From positions 744,001-808,000 of the forward strand of contig NZ_JAFCAR010000004.1 in assembly GCF_016820245.1 (NCBI RefSeq): a stretch of DNA of 64,000 nucleotides, given 5' to 3'. This document shows positions 48,102 through 57,597 of the stretch, piece after piece. Both the position numbers and the translations under genes were made by a program. How positions within the stretch are numbered: the first letter of the stretch is position 1; the number at the start of each line of letters is the position of its first letter. Source of the stretch: Jannaschia sp. Os4. Its GTDB lineage: Bacteria > Pseudomonadota > Alphaproteobacteria > Rhodobacterales > Rhodobacteraceae. Below the pieces are notes generated by a model, which was not told the DNA's origin, made no database searches, and saw only the letters and a program-made list of their open reading frames with translations.

Positions 48102-48187
48102 CAACCAGAAGGTGGTCCGGCCGAACCGGACCCGCAGATCGTGCGTCCTGCATCCGGACGACGATCCGGCACCGGAGGAGACAGGCG

Positions 48188-49804
48188 ATGGCCCTCGACG
48201 CGACGACCCCCACGGGGCGGGTGAACCCCGACCATACCTTGGCCCACCAAGGCTTCTCCGACCTCGGGGCGGTGCACTACAACCTGCTGGAGCCGGCCCT
48301 GATCCAGAACGCGATCTGCGGCGGGGAGGGCACGCTCGGCCAAGGCGGCACGCTGCTCGTGGAGACCGGCAAGTTCACCGGCCGCTCCCCCAAGGACAAG
48401 CACGTCGTGCGCACCCCCTCGACCGAGGACCACGTCTGGTGGGAGACCAACGCGGCGATGGAGCCGGACGCCTTCGACCGCCTCCATGCCGACATGCGCG
48501 CGCACGTGAAGGGCCGCGAGCTCTACGTGCAGGATCTCTACGGCGGCGCGGACCCGTCCCACCGCCTCGACGTCCGGGTCATCACTGAGCTGGCATGGCA
48601 CTCCCTGTTCATCCGCCACCTCCTGCGCCGTCCCGAGCGCGCCGAGCTGGACGGCTTCGTGCCCGAGTTCACGATCCTCAACTGCCCGTCCTTCAAGGCC
48701 GACCCGGAGCGCCACGGCTGCCGCTCCGACACGGTCATCGCGATCAACATCGACGCCAAGACGATCCTCATCGCGGGCACCGAGTATGCGGGCGAGAACA
48801 AGAAGTCGGTCTTCACCCTGCTGAACTGGCTGCTCCCCGAGAAGGGCGTCATGCCGATGCACTGCTCGGCCAACCACGCCCCCGACGACACGTCCAACAC
48901 GGCCGTGTTCTTCGGCCTGTCGGGCACCGGCAAGACCACGCTGTCCGCCGATCCCGACCGCGTCCTGATCGGCGACGACGAGCACGGCTGGTCCGACGAC
49001 GGCGCATTCAACTTCGAGGGCGGCTGCTACGCCAAGACGATCGGCCTCACCCGCGAGGCGGAGCCGGACATCTTCGACACCTGCGAGATGTTCGGCACCG
49101 TGATCGAGAACATGGTCTTCGACCCCGAGACCCGCGCCCTCGACTTCGAGGACGACTCGCTGACCGCGAACATGCGGTGCGCCTATCCGCTCAAGGCAAT
49201 CAAGACCGCCTCCGAGAGCGGGCGCGGCGGCCACCCGACCCACGTGGTCATGCTGACCTGCGACGCGTTCGGGGTGCTGCCCCCGATCGCCCGGCTCAGC
49301 GACGCGCAGGCGATGTATCACTTCCTGTCGGGCTTCACCTCCAAGGTCGCGGGGACCGAGCGCGGCGTGACGGAGCCGACGCCCACCTTCTCCACCTGCT
49401 TCGGGGCGCCCTTCCTGCCGCGCCGCCCCGAGGTCTACGGCAACCTGCTCCGCGAGAAGATCGCGCAGCACGGGTCGGAGTGCTGGCTGGTCAACACCGG
49501 CTGGACCGGCGGCGCCTACGGCACCGGGGAACGGATGCCGATCAAGGCGACCCGCGCGCTGCTCCGGGCCGCGCTCGACGGGACGCTGTCGAAGGGACGC
49601 TTCCGCAGGGACCCGAACTTCGGCTTCGACGTGCCCACCGCCTGCCCCGGCGTCGACGACGCCCTGCTCGATCCCCGCGGGACGTGGGCCGACAAGGACG
49701 CCTACGACGCGCAGGCCGCCAAGCTCGTAGCCATGTTCACAGAGAACTTCGCCCAGTACGAGCACGCGCTCGACGCGGAGACCCGCCAAGCCGCGCTCGG
49801 CTGA
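48188..49804 (+). CDS. pckA: phosphoenolpyruvate carboxykinase (ATP)
   Basis: A 538-residue ATP-dependent PEP carboxykinase, which converts oxaloacetate to PEP for gluconeogenesis. The P-loop [12 protein letters not shown] is near residue 240, and the substrate and metal-binding motifs [13 protein letters not shown] and GDDEHGW are seen. GGAGGAGA precedes the ATG. It is divergent from chvI, as in other alphaproteobacteria. Confidence 0.97.
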   Translation: MALDATTPTGRVNPDHTLAHQGFSDLGAVHYNLLEPALIQNAICGGEGTLGQGGTLLVETGKFTGRSPKDKHVVRTPSTEDHVWWETNAAMEPDAFDRLHADMRAHVKGRELYVQDLYGGADPSHRLDVRVITELAWHSLFIRHLLRRPERAELDGFVPEFTILNCPSFKADPERHGCRSDTVIAINIDAKTILIAGTEYAGENKKSVFTLLNWLLPEKGVMPMHCSANHAPDDTSNTAVFFGLSGTGKTTLSADPDRVLIGDDEHGWSDDGAFNFEGGCYAKTIGLTREAEPDIFDTCEMFGTVIENMVFDPETRALDFEDDSLTANMRCAYPLKAIKTASESGRGGHPTHVVMLTCDAFGVLPPIARLSDAQAMYHFLSGFTSKVAGTERGVTEPTPTFSTCFGAPFLPRRPEVYGNLLREKIAQHGSECWLVNTGWTGGAYGTGERMPIKATRALLRAALDGTLSKGRFRRDPNFGFDVPTACPGVDDALLDPRGTWADKDAYDAQAAKLVAMFTENFAQYEHALDAETRQAALG

Positions 49805-49840
49805 CTGGACACGCTCTGGGCCGGGGGCGAGGGTGCGAAG

Positions 49841-50353
49841 ATGCGCGCCCTCACCCTCCTGCTCTGCCTCGCGGGCCTGCCCGCCGCGGCCCAGGTCCGC
49901 CTGGTCGAGGCGGGGGTCGTCTGTCCCGGCGAGCGGGACGGCGTCCCCACGGCGGCCCCCGGCACGGAGGCGGGGTTCATCACCTCCATCGAAGAGGGGA
50001 TCGCCTTCGACCTGCCCGATCGCGTCGTGCCGGTGATGGAGAAGCTGTCCTTCGGCATCCGGGTGGGCCTCAAGGACGGCGCGCCGCTCCTGCCGATCCG
50101 CGTGGTGACGACGCATCCGCCGATGGGGCCGCGCGGCGTCACCCGGCAGACCTACGAGAGCGACCTCGCCCCCGGCGCGGCGTCGCTGCGCATCTACACG
50201 TTCGACCACGGCTACGAGATGGTCGAGGGCCGCTGGACCTTCGCCATCGAGGCGCTGTCCGGCGACGTGCTGCTCGAGGTGCCGTTCGACGTGGTGGGCC
50301 GGTTCGGCAACGCGCGGGTGGACGCCGTCTGCCTCGGGAACCTGTCGTCCTAG
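49841..50353 (+). CDS. exported DUF3859-like protein
   Basis: A 170-residue protein with a signal peptide (about 1-17, ending AAAQ). The body resembles the DUF3859 family: THPPMGPRGVTRQTY near residue 90 and YEMVEGRWTFAIE near 128, a beta-sandwich type pattern. Two Cys (VVCPG and AVCLG) could form a disulfide. The function is unknown. It starts 36 bp after pckA, so it is possibly co-transcribed with it. Its stop codon shares CTAG (50350-50353) with the convergent permease gene. Confidence 0.75.
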   Translation: MRALTLLLCLAGLPAAAQVRLVEAGVVCPGERDGVPTAAPGTEAGFITSIEEGIAFDLPDRVVPVMEKLSFGIRVGLKDGAPLLPIRVVTTHPPMGPRGVTRQTYESDLAPGAASLRIYTFDHGYEMVEGRWTFAIEALSGDVLLEVPFDVVGRFGNARVDAVCLGNLSS

Positions 50354-51108
50354 CCCATGATCCCCTTGCGGATCAGGTTCACCCCCGCGATCACGAGGAC
50401 CACGAGCGTGACCCGGCGGAACAGGTCTTGGTTCATGCGGTCCTGCAGCCTGAAGCCGATCCACATGCCGATCACCGCCGGGACCAGCAGCGCCGCCGAG
50501 AACGGCGCCGTCTCCGCGTTGAGCAGCCCCGAGCGGAGGTGCCCCGCCACGAGCGCCACCGACCCCGCGCCGTAGATCACGCCCTGCACCACCATCTGCC
50601 GCGCCTTGGGGGTGTCGATGGCCAAGAGGTAGAGCACCGTCGTCGGCCCCCACGTCCCCGCCAGCCCCCCGAGGATGCCGGAGATCAGGCCGATGCCCCA
50701 TTCCGCCGCCACGTGCAGGCGGCGCGGGATCGAGAGGCGGACGCCCGTCAGCTGGATCACCGACAGGAGCACCACCGGCACTCCCAGCACGAAGTAGAAG
50801 GCCCGCGGGGACAGGTAGGCGACGAACTGCGCCGTCACGAAGATCGCCACCACGACCGTGACGATGTAGCGCCAGTGGTGCCGCGAGGCGTCCAGCGCGG
50901 GGCGCACGCCCTGCCGCAGCACCTGCATGCCGTTCGTGACCAGCACCGGGATCAGCAGGCCGGCCAGCGCGACGGGCGGGGGCAGGAAGGAGGACAGGCC
51001 CGAGACCATGATCAGGGGCAGCGCGAAGCCGATGGCCCCCTTGATCGTCCCCGCCGCCAGCGCGAGACCCAGCGCGAGGGTCCAGTCGAGGGGGGTGAGC
51101 GCGTCCAT
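50350..51108 (-). CDS. TauE/SafE-family membrane permease
   Basis: A 252-residue protein with about seven or eight hydrophobic segments, and the two repeated motifs of the TauE/SafE family (GTIKGAIGFALPL and GILGGLAGTWGP). Family members export sulfite or organosulfonates or similar anions; the substrate here is unknown. GGGGAGGG precedes the ATG at 51108. It is divergent from mcd. Confidence 0.88.
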   Translation of the reverse strand: MDALTPLDWTLALGLALAAGTIKGAIGFALPLIMVSGLSSFLPPPVALAGLLIPVLVTNGMQVLRQGVRPALDASRHHWRYIVTVVVAIFVTAQFVAYLSPRAFYFVLGVPVVLLSVIQLTGVRLSIPRRLHVAAEWGIGLISGILGGLAGTWGPTTVLYLLAIDTPKARQMVVQGVIYGAGSVALVAGHLRSGLLNAETAPFSAALLVPAVIGMWIGFRLQDRMNQDLFRRVTLVVLVIAGVNLIRKGIMG

Positions 51109-51172
51109 CCGCCCTCCCCTACCCGCCTCCCCGCCGCCCCGCGACGGAAATCGCGCGCGACACGATTGCGGC

Positions 51173-51201
51173 TTGTCTGACCTAAGGTGCGCAACTAAGT
51201 T
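51173..51201 (+). promoter_or_regulatory. possible mcd promoter with adjacent GCAACT repeats
   Basis: TTGTCT (51173-51178), 17-bp spacer, TAAGTT (51196-51201). GCAACT occurs at 51191-51196 and again at 51207-51212, the second extended to TGCAACTGCAAAC (51206-51218). On the minus strand this reads GTTTGCAGTTGCA, reminiscent of the TTTGCAAA-type sites of short-chain acyl-CoA regulators (PccR/RamB group); this is a resemblance only. Confidence 0.4.
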
Positions 51202-51259
51202 TCGCTGCAACTGCAAACAGGCCGTCCCACGTCTCGGCGATTCGACAGGAGACCCTCCG

Positions 51260-52933
51260 ATGCCCCATGACGGCGCCATGCCCGCCTTCGCCGACGCGCC
51301 CCTCCTCGCCGACCTGCGCGCCCTGACCGGTCCGGCCGTCGCCGCGGCCGAGGCCCATCTCGCCGCCTGCCGAGCCTCGGTCTCGGCCCTCGTCCGCCCC
51401 GACGGCGGCGTCGATCCGGCCCTGCTGGACCGCCACCAGACCGCCGCCCACGCCCTTGCATGGACGGCCACCTACGTGGAGGCGCTGCGCCAGCTCGACG
51501 GCTGGGCGACGCGGCTGGAGGCGGAGGACGCCTTCGGCGAGGTCGAGGCGCTGATCCTGCAGGTCGCGTTCGGCGAGTACCTCTGGCAGCTCTACGGCGG
51601 CCTGCCGATGGGCCAGTCCGAGATCGTCCGCCCGCAGGACATGGGGCTGAGCCAAGAGGACCAGCGCGCGCTGATGGCGCCGGAGGTCATGCGCCTGACC
51701 CAGGAGGGCAACACCCCCGCCGCCCGCGCCCGCCTCGCCCGCCTGATCCGCGACGGGGCGACCCCCGCCACGGGGCTGGACGACGAGATGGAGATGATCC
51801 GCGACCAGTTCGCCCGCTGGGCCGCCGACAAGGTCACGCCCCACGCCCACGAATGGCACCTCAAGGACGAGCTGATCCCGATGGACGTCATCGACGAGAT
51901 GGCGGAGTTGGGCGTGTTCGGCCTGACCATCCCCGAGGAGCACGGGGGCCTCGGCCTGCCCAAGGCGGCGATGTGCGTGGTCTCCGAGGAACTGTCGCGC
52001 GCCTATATCGGCGTGGGGAGCCTCGGCACCCGGTCCGAGATCGCGGCCGAGCTGGTGCTCGCGGGCGGGACGGAGGCGCAGAAGGCCAAGTGGCTGCCGC
52101 GCCTCGCCTCCGGCGAGACGCTGCCCACCGCCGTGTTCACCGAGCCGAACACCGGCTCCGACCTCGGCGCGCTCAAGACCCGCGCGGTGCGCGACGGGGG
52201 CGACTGGTCCGTCACCGGGGCCAAGACGTGGATCACCCATGCCGCGCGGACCCACGTGATGACCGTTCTGGCCCGGACCGAGCCGGGGACGGAGGACTGG
52301 CGCGGCCTGTCCATGTTCCTCGCCGAGAAGACGCCGGGCACCGACGCCGCGCCCTTCCCGGACGAGGGGCTTTCGGGCGGCGAGATCGAGGTGCTCGGCT
52401 ACCGGGGGATGAAGGAGTACACGCTCTCCTTCGACGGCTTCCGCGTCGATGGGGACAACCTGCTGGGCGGCGAGACGGGCCAAGGCTTCAAGCAGCTCAT
52501 GCAGACCTTCGAGTCCGCCCGCATCCAGACCGCCGCCCGCGCCGTGGGCGTGGCGCAGAACGCGCTGGATCTCAGCCTCGCCTATGCCGAGGACCGCGCC
52601 GCCTTCGGCAAGCCCATCGCGGAGTTCCCGCGCGTGGCCGACAAGATCGCCATGATGGCCGTCGAGATCGCGGTGGCGCGCCAGATCACCTACTTCTCGG
52701 CCCGCGAGAAGGACGAGGGGCGGCGCTGCGACCTCGAGGCGGGGATGGCCAAGCTGCTGGCCGCCCGCGTGGCGTGGTCGGCGGCGGATGCGGCGCTGCA
52801 GATCCACGGCGGCAACGGGTTCGCGCTCGAATATCCGATCAGCCGGGTGCTCTGCGACGCGCGCATCCTGTCGATCTTCGAGGGCGCCGCCGAGATCCAA
52901 GCGCAGGTCATCGCCCGCCGCCTGCTGGCGTGA
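51260..52933 (+). CDS. mcd: probable (2S)-methylsuccinyl-CoA dehydrogenase
   Basis: A 557-residue acyl-CoA dehydrogenase. Residues from about 160 on form the FAD-dependent dehydrogenase core (GVFGLTIPEEHGGLGL, VFTEPNTGSDLGALKT, AALQIHGGNGFALEYPISR). The extra N-terminal region of about 150 residues, helical in pattern, matches the enlarged methylsuccinyl-CoA dehydrogenases of the ethylmalonyl-CoA pathway. This length and layout are the main reason for the call; other large acyl-CoA dehydrogenases are not excluded. Electrons would go to the EtfBA encoded at 38.4-40.1 kb. AGGAG precedes the ATG at 51260. Confidence 0.82.
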   Translation: MPHDGAMPAFADAPLLADLRALTGPAVAAAEAHLAACRASVSALVRPDGGVDPALLDRHQTAAHALAWTATYVEALRQLDGWATRLEAEDAFGEVEALILQVAFGEYLWQLYGGLPMGQSEIVRPQDMGLSQEDQRALMAPEVMRLTQEGNTPAARARLARLIRDGATPATGLDDEMEMIRDQFARWAADKVTPHAHEWHLKDELIPMDVIDEMAELGVFGLTIPEEHGGLGLPKAAMCVVSEELSRAYIGVGSLGTRSEIAAELVLAGGTEAQKAKWLPRLASGETLPTAVFTEPNTGSDLGALKTRAVRDGGDWSVTGAKTWITHAARTHVMTVLARTEPGTEDWRGLSMFLAEKTPGTDAAPFPDEGLSGGEIEVLGYRGMKEYTLSFDGFRVDGDNLLGGETGQGFKQLMQTFESARIQTAARAVGVAQNALDLSLAYAEDRAAFGKPIAEFPRVADKIAMMAVEIAVARQITYFSAREKDEGRRCDLEAGMAKLLAARVAWSAADAALQIHGGNGFALEYPISRVLCDARILSIFEGAAEIQAQVIARRLLA

Positions 52934-52997
52934 TGGGGTAGAACCCCATCCTACCGGCGCGCCCTCGCGGCGATGTAGGATGGGGTTTCACCCCATC
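52932..52997. repeat. inverted pair of REP-like palindromes between mcd and recO
   Basis: Units at 52932-52954 and 52975-52997 face each other. Each has a GATGGGGT / ACCCCATC dyad. The right unit is identical over 23 bp to 7064-7086. The left unit begins within the mcd stop codon and the right unit encodes the last two residues and stop of recO, so the element is fused to both gene ends. Confidence 0.8.
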
Positions 52998-53710
52998 TTC
53001 GCCTCGCGCCCCACCGCCCGGACGAAGCGGTCCCGCGCCGCCGGGACCGGACGGCCCATCTGCTCGGCGATCCGCTCGAGGAAGTGACCCGTCGTCCTGA
53101 GCGCGGCCGCCACGCCCTCCAGCGTCGCCTCGCCCCCGGCCAGCACCTCCGGCAGCGGAAGCAGCCGGTCCTCGTAGCCCACCGCCGCGCCCGCGCTGAC
53201 CGCGCGCCCCGTGCGCGGGGACACGTGGGTCAGCGCCCCCTGCCCGCCCGCCGCGCAGGTGGACAGGTCCATCCCGAAGCCCGCCGCCTCCAGCAGCGCC
53301 ACCTCGAAGGCCACGTAGCCGGGCAGCCACCCCTCGTTCGCCGCGATCGCGTCGCACAACTCGTCGGTCAGCGTGGCGAGCGACGGCACCGCCTCCCGTT
53401 CCGGCAGGGCGTAGGCGGTGAGCGCGCAGGTGGAGGACAAGGCGGCGAGGCGGAGCGGGTCGCCCATCACCACCCCGGCGCGGCCCTTCACCAGCTCCAA
53501 GGCGAAGGAGCCCATGTGCCCCTCCAGCCGCGCGCGCCATGCGACGGAGACGCGGTTGCCCGGCAGCAGCACGGGTTTCATGCGCCGCGAGATGCCGCCA
53601 TGCACCACGGCCGTCCACCGCCCCCGCGCGGGGGTCAGCACGTCCACGATGGCCGCCGTCTCCCCGTGGGGGCGGGCGGCCAGAACGGTGCCTTCGTCAC
53701 GCCAATCCAT
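52988..53710 (-). CDS. recO: DNA repair protein RecO
   Basis: RecO, which loads RecA onto SSB-coated DNA in the RecFOR pathway. 240 residues with an N-terminal OB-fold (MDWRDEGTVLAARPHGETAAIVDVLT) and a helical C-terminal domain. The family's usual position after era is kept: here era-DUF1491-recO. The C-terminal end is encoded within a REP-like repeat. An imperfect low-value repeat region (53711-53813) with CGGGAAATATCCCG separates it from DUF1491. Confidence 0.93.
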   Translation of the reverse strand: MDWRDEGTVLAARPHGETAAIVDVLTPARGRWTAVVHGGISRRMKPVLLPGNRVSVAWRARLEGHMGSFALELVKGRAGVVMGDPLRLAALSSTCALTAYALPEREAVPSLATLTDELCDAIAANEGWLPGYVAFEVALLEAAGFGMDLSTCAAGGQGALTHVSPRTGRAVSAGAAVGYEDRLLPLPEVLAGGEATLEGVAAALRTTGHFLERIAEQMGRPVPAARDRFVRAVGREAKMG

Positions 53711-53813
53711 GCGGGGAATATAGGGATCGCGGCTGCGCCGCGCACGGGATCGCGGCCTCGTCCGGCGGGAAATATCCCGGGGGGAGGTCCGCGGGGCCGG
53801 GGGCAGCGCCCCC

Positions 53814-54140
53814 TCAGGCCAAGGACTCGTCGTCCAGCAGGTGCCGCCCCTTGGGATCCTCCACCTCGACGACCCAGAGGTCGGGGTCGAACCCCGCCTG
53901 CCGCCGGACGGCGTCGGCTGCCTCGGCCTCGGTCCCCTCGGCCAGCACGACCCAGCGGCGGTCCCCGGTCATCAGGTCGAACGACCGCTGGTAGAGCGTG
54001 GCCCGCCCATCCATCGTCGCCACGGTCACGAGGACGGCGCCGTTCTCCGCGTCGCCGCGGCGGACGACATGGGCGAAGGCGCCTTCCTGCTCGATCCGGC
54101 GGCGGTAGGCGTCGACCCAGAGGGAGGTGGCGAGGCTCAA
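53814..54140 (-). CDS. DUF1491 family protein
   Basis: A 108-residue protein of the alphaproteobacterial DUF1491 family, recognised by LWVDAYRRRIEQ, HVVRRGDAENGAVLVTVATMDG, RSFDLMTGDRRWVV and the C-terminal DPDLWVVEVED with LLDDESLA. The function is unknown. The start is a TTG at 54140 that overlaps the era stop as TTGA, with AAGGA 7 nt before it. This makes it translationally coupled to era; no ATG or GTG fits the family N-terminus. Confidence 0.88.
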   Translation of the reverse strand: MSLATSLWVDAYRRRIEQEGAFAHVVRRGDAENGAVLVTVATMDGRATLYQRSFDLMTGDRRWVVLAEGTEAEAADAVRRQAGFDPDLWVVEVEDPKGRHLLDDESLA

Positions 54141-55051
54141 GCGCCGTCCTTGAAATCGAGGCCCATCGCGTCGAACCGCTCGGCCTCGTCCAGCCAGTTC
54201 GGGCGGACCTTCACCTGCAGGAAGAGGTGGACCCGCCGGTCGAGGAAGCCCTCGAGCTCCTCGCGCGCGGCCTTGCCCACGGCCTTCACCGTCTCGCCCT
54301 TGTTGCCCAGCACGATGCCCTTGTGACCGTCGCGCTGGACGTAGATCAGCTGGTCGATCCGGACGGACCCGTCCTTGCGCTCCTCCCAACCCTCCGTCTC
54401 GACGGTCAGCTGGTAGGGCAATTCCTGATGCAGGCGCAGCGTCAGCTTCTCGCGCGTGATCTCGGCGGCGATCATGCGGGTGGGCAGGTCCGCGATCTGG
54501 TCCTCGGGGTAGAGGTAGGGGCCCTCGGGCATCGCCTCGGCCAGCGCGGCCTTGAGCGCGGGCACGCCATGGCCCTTCTCGGCGGAGATCATGAACGTCT
54601 GCGCGAAGGGGCGGCGGGCGTTGAGGTCCGCCGTCAGGCCGAGCAGCACCTCGGACTTCACGCGGTCGATCTTGTTGATGGCCAGCCAGACGGGGGTGTC
54701 GCCCGCCCGCTCGTCCAAGCCGTCGAGGATCGCCTCCACGCCCTCGGTCACGCCGCGATGCGCCTCGACCATCAGGACGATCACGTCGGCGTCCGCCGCC
54801 CCGCCCCACGCGGCCGCGACCATCGCGCGGTCGAGGCGGCGGCGCGGGCGGAACAGGCCGGGCGTGTCGACGAAGACGATCTGGGAGCGGCCCTCCATCG
54901 CGACGCCGCGGATGCGGGCGCGGGTGGTCTGGACCTTGTGGGTGACGATGGAGACCTTGGCCCCCACCATCGCGTTGAGCAGCGTGGACTTGCCCGCGTT
55001 GGGCTCGCCGATGAGCGCGGCGAAGCCGGCGCGGGTGGGGGCGTCTGTCAT
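54137..55051 (-). CDS. era: GTPase Era
   Basis: Era, a GTPase needed for 16S rRNA 3' end maturation and 30S assembly. 304 residues: G domain with P-loop GEPNAGKST and NKID, then a C-terminal KH domain (around VQRDGHKGIVLGNKGETVK). The ATG at 55051 is chosen; a GTG at 55060 is possible, and neither has a clear ribosome-binding site. It follows rnc after 46 bp containing a palindrome. Confidence 0.95.
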   Translation of the reverse strand: MTDAPTRAGFAALIGEPNAGKSTLLNAMVGAKVSIVTHKVQTTRARIRGVAMEGRSQIVFVDTPGLFRPRRRLDRAMVAAAWGGAADADVIVLMVEAHRGVTEGVEAILDGLDERAGDTPVWLAINKIDRVKSEVLLGLTADLNARRPFAQTFMISAEKGHGVPALKAALAEAMPEGPYLYPEDQIADLPTRMIAAEITREKLTLRLHQELPYQLTVETEGWEERKDGSVRIDQLIYVQRDGHKGIVLGNKGETVKAVGKAAREELEGFLDRRVHLFLQVKVRPNWLDEAERFDAMGLDFKDGA

Positions 55052-55082
55052 GGGCGCCACATAGGCGAGGTCGCGGGGCGTG

Positions 55083-55102
55083 TGTAGGGCGCCCGCCCTA
55101 CA
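55083..55102. repeat. palindrome at the rnc stop codon
   Basis: TGTAGGGCG-CC-CGCCCTACA is a perfect dyad containing the rnc stop codon. It has the GTAG-flanked plan of the other palindromic repeats here, with short arms. It may end or stabilise the lepB-rnc mRNA. Confidence 0.6.
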
Positions 55103-55772
55103 GGTCGTCCAGCAGCGCCTGCGCCGCCGCCTGCTCGGCCGCGCGCTTGGACGTGGCCTCGCCCCGCGCCGCGCGCCCGTCCTGCAGCTTGGCCTCGATC
55201 ACGAAGCAGGGCGCGTGGTCCGGCCCGGTCCGGTCCACCACCGCGTAGGACGGGGGGGCCATCTTCCGCCCCTGCGCCCATTCCTGCAGCGTCGTCTTGG
55301 CGTCGCGCGCGTCCTCGGCCACGCCGTCGACCCGGTCGCCCCAGAGCCGCAGGATCAGGTCGCGCGCCGCCTCCAGCCCGGCGTCGAGGTAGACGGCGGC
55401 GATCAGCGCCTCCATCCCGTCCGCCAAGAGCGCCGCCTTGCGCCGCCCGCCCGACATCCGCTCGGACCGCCCCAGCTTGAGCACGGCGCCGAGGTCGATC
55501 TGTCCCGCCACGTCGGCGCAGGCCTCCTTGCGCACCAGCGCGTTGAAGCGGGGCGCCAGCTGCCCCTCGGCGGCGTCGCGGTCGTCGGCCATCAGGCGCT
55601 GGGCCATCACGAGGCCCAGCACCCGGTCCCCGAGGAACTCCAGCCGCTCGTTCGACGGGCGCGCGCCGCCCGCGAAGGAGGAGTGGGTCATCGCCCGCAC
55701 GAGGAGGTCCGGGTCCGCGAAGTCGTGCCCGATCCGGTCTTGGAAGGCGGCGAGGTCGGCGGAGAGCTTCAC
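55098..55772 (-). CDS. rnc: ribonuclease III
   Basis: RNase III, which cleaves double-stranded RNA in rRNA and mRNA processing. 224 residues. The signature [17 protein letters not shown] with the catalytic acidic residues is present, and a dsRNA-binding domain occupies about the last 70 residues. It starts at a GTG at 55772, two bases after the lepB stop; GGAG in the lepB 3' end serves as its ribosome-binding site. Confidence 0.96.
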   Translation of the reverse strand: MKLSADLAAFQDRIGHDFADPDLLVRAMTHSSFAGGARPSNERLEFLGDRVLGLVMAQRLMADDRDAAEGQLAPRFNALVRKEACADVAGQIDLGAVLKLGRSERMSGGRRKAALLADGMEALIAAVYLDAGLEAARDLILRLWGDRVDGVAEDARDAKTTLQEWAQGRKMAPPSYAVVDRTGPDHAPCFVIEAKLQDGRAARGEATSKRAAEQAAAQALLDDL

Positions 55773-55774
55773 GC

Positions 55775-56578
55775 TCAGACGATCTCCTCGAAGAAGCGGT
55801 CGAGGCGCCACGTCCAGAAGTAGATCATGCGGCTGCCCGCGGAGGAGAAGATCACCCGGTCGGCGCGTCCGATGAGGTTCTCGTAGGGCACGAAGCCCAC
55901 GCCCCCGCCGCCCTGCACCCGGCTGTCGCCCGAGTTGTCGCGGTTGTCGCCGAGGAAGAAGTAATGCCCCTCCGGCACCGTGTAGAGCGGCGTGTTGTCC
56001 GCGCGGGGATCGGAGCGGTTGTCGCGGATGTCGAGGATGGAGTGGGAGAGGCCGTTGGGCAGGGTCTCGATGAAGCGGGCCTTGAGGCAGGTGCCGCCGA
56101 GGCCCACGGGCTCGTTGGCGCAGGCCGGCAGGCGGCCCTGCGGGCCCTGCGGCTCCTTGATCTCGGCGAAGGGCTCCACGGCCTCCTGCGGGGCGGCGAC
56201 GCCGTCGATGAACAGGACGCCGTCCTTGAGCTGGACCGTCTCGCCCGGCAGGCCGACGACGCGCTTGATGAAGTCCTGCCCGTTGCCCGGATGCCGGAAC
56301 ACGATGACGTCGCCGCGCTCGGGCTCGGAGCCGAGGAGGCGGCCCGAGAAGGGGCACATCGAGAACGGGCAGGAATGGCGGGAGTAGCCGTAGGCCATCT
56401 TGTTGACGAACAGGAAGTCGCCGATCAGCAGCGTGTCCTTCATCGACCCCGAGGGGATCCAGAACGGCTGGAACAGGAGGGTGCGAAAGAGGCCGGCGAT
56501 GACCAGCGCCCAGAGCACGGTCTTGAGGGTCTCCAAGAGGCCCTCCTCCTTCTGCTTCGACTTCGAGAAGATCGCCAT
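55775..56578 (-). CDS. lepB: signal peptidase I
   Basis: Signal peptidase I, which removes Sec/Tat signal peptides. 267 residues. An N-terminal membrane anchor (about 20-36) is followed by the Ser45 nucleophile in PSGSMKDTL and general base Lys105 in [11 protein letters not shown]; the [11 protein letters not shown] block is at the C-terminal side. GGAGGGG precedes the ATG at 56578. It is followed immediately by rnc and era, as in most alphaproteobacteria. Confidence 0.96.
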   Translation of the reverse strand: MAIFSKSKQKEEGLLETLKTVLWALVIAGLFRTLLFQPFWIPSGSMKDTLLIGDFLFVNKMAYGYSRHSCPFSMCPFSGRLLGSEPERGDVIVFRHPGNGQDFIKRVVGLPGETVQLKDGVLFIDGVAAPQEAVEPFAEIKEPQGPQGRLPACANEPVGLGGTCLKARFIETLPNGLSHSILDIRDNRSDPRADNTPLYTVPEGHYFFLGDNRDNSGDSRVQGGGGVGFVPYENLIGRADRVIFSSAGSRMIYFWTWRLDRFFEEIV

Positions 56579-56764
56579 CCGCACCCCTCCGCCGGGCCTG
56601 TCCCCGCCCGGTTCGGGCGCCTCCCTGCCCGTGGGGGGGCGCGGGGTCAACGGGGGCGCGCGCCGACGGACGAGGGTGAGCGGGCGCGCGTCGCGCGAGT
56701 TCCCGTGGGGGGCGCCCCCCGTGCACCGCCGCACGCCCTCCGGGGCCGCGCGGCCCCCGCCCGC

Positions 56765-57169
56765 TCAGGCGAAGGGCCTCGCCTCGATCACGACCATCGC
56801 ATGGGCCCACGGGTGGTCGTCGGTCAGCGACACGTGGACCGTCGCCTCGTGGCCGTCCGGGGTCATCCGCTCCAGCCGCTCGGCCGCCCAGCCCGTCAGG
56901 TGCATCACCGGCTGGCCGGTGTGGAGGTTGGCGACCGCCATGTCGCGCCACGCGATGCCCATCCTGAGCCCGGTGCCGAGCGCCTTCGAGCAGGCCTCCT
57001 TGGCGGCCCACCGCTTGGCCAGCGTCGCGGCCTCGTCGTCCACCCGCCGAAGGGCGCGGCGCTTCTCGCGCTCGGTGAAGACGCGGTCACGGAAGCGGTC
57101 GCCGAAGCGGTCGAGGACGCCCTCGATCCGCTCGATGTTGGCGAGGTCGGTGCCGATCCCGAGGATCAT
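56765..57169 (-). CDS. acpS: holo-[acyl-carrier-protein] synthase
   Basis: AcpS transfers 4'-phosphopantetheine from CoA to acyl carrier protein. 134 residues. [14 protein letters not shown] (metal-binding Asp) and [15 protein letters not shown] (conserved Glu/Lys) are diagnostic. The ATG overlaps the upstream stop by four bases (ATGA), the end of a coupled pdxJ-lysE-unknown-acpS string. Confidence 0.95.
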   Translation of the reverse strand: MILGIGTDLANIERIEGVLDRFGDRFRDRVFTEREKRRALRRVDDEAATLAKRWAAKEACSKALGTGLRMGIAWRDMAVANLHTGQPVMHLTGWAAERLERMTPDGHEATVHVSLTDDHPWAHAMVVIEARPFA

Positions 57170-57597
57170 TCCGCCGTCACCACGCCCGACTGCTGGTTCA
57201 CGGTCACGGTGAGCGTCTCGCCGCGGAACGTGCCGTCCTCGCCCGTGGTGACGGGGACGCGGATCACGAGGCCCGTGGCGGGGTCGTAGGCGGCCGTGGC
57301 GTCGCGCAGCGCCATGCCCGCCCAGCCCGACCCTCGGAACCGGCTGACGAGGGCGCAGGTCTGGAAGCCCATCTCGGGATCCGGGAGCAGCACCATGAGG
57401 TGGCGGGCGGCCAGCGCGGGCTCGCCCACGTCGAGGGCGACGAGGCGGACGTCCCCGTTCGCGTAGGTGCGCGTCGGGTAGGTCCAGTCCACGTTCCGCG
57501 CGGAGCCGCGGAAGCCGTCGCAGTCCGTGACCTCCTGCGCGGCGGCGGGGATGGCGGAGGCGGCGAGGGCGAGCGCGCCGAGGCGGATGCGGATCAT
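57166..57597 (-). CDS. exported protein of unknown function between lysE and acpS
   Basis: A 143-residue protein with a signal peptide (about 1-20). The mature part has two Cys (26 and 81), likely a disulfide, and a beta-rich pattern. The motif [20 protein letters not shown] lies near residues 91-110. No known family was recognised. Four-base overlaps (ATGA) with both neighbours show tight coupling with lysE and acpS. Confidence 0.75.
   Translation of the reverse strand: MIRIRLGALALAASAIPAAAQEVTDCDGFRGSARNVDWTYPTRTYANGDVRLVALDVGEPALAARHLMVLLPDPEMGFQTCALVSRFRGSGWAGMALRDATAAYDPATGLVIRVPVTTGEDGTFRGETLTVTVNQQSGVVTAE

Noticed and set aside
53740-53800. CGGGAAATATCCCG dyad before DUF1491 as a terminator
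   Set aside because: The stem is short and no T-run follows; it looks like a common low-value intergenic sequence, so only mentioned with recO.
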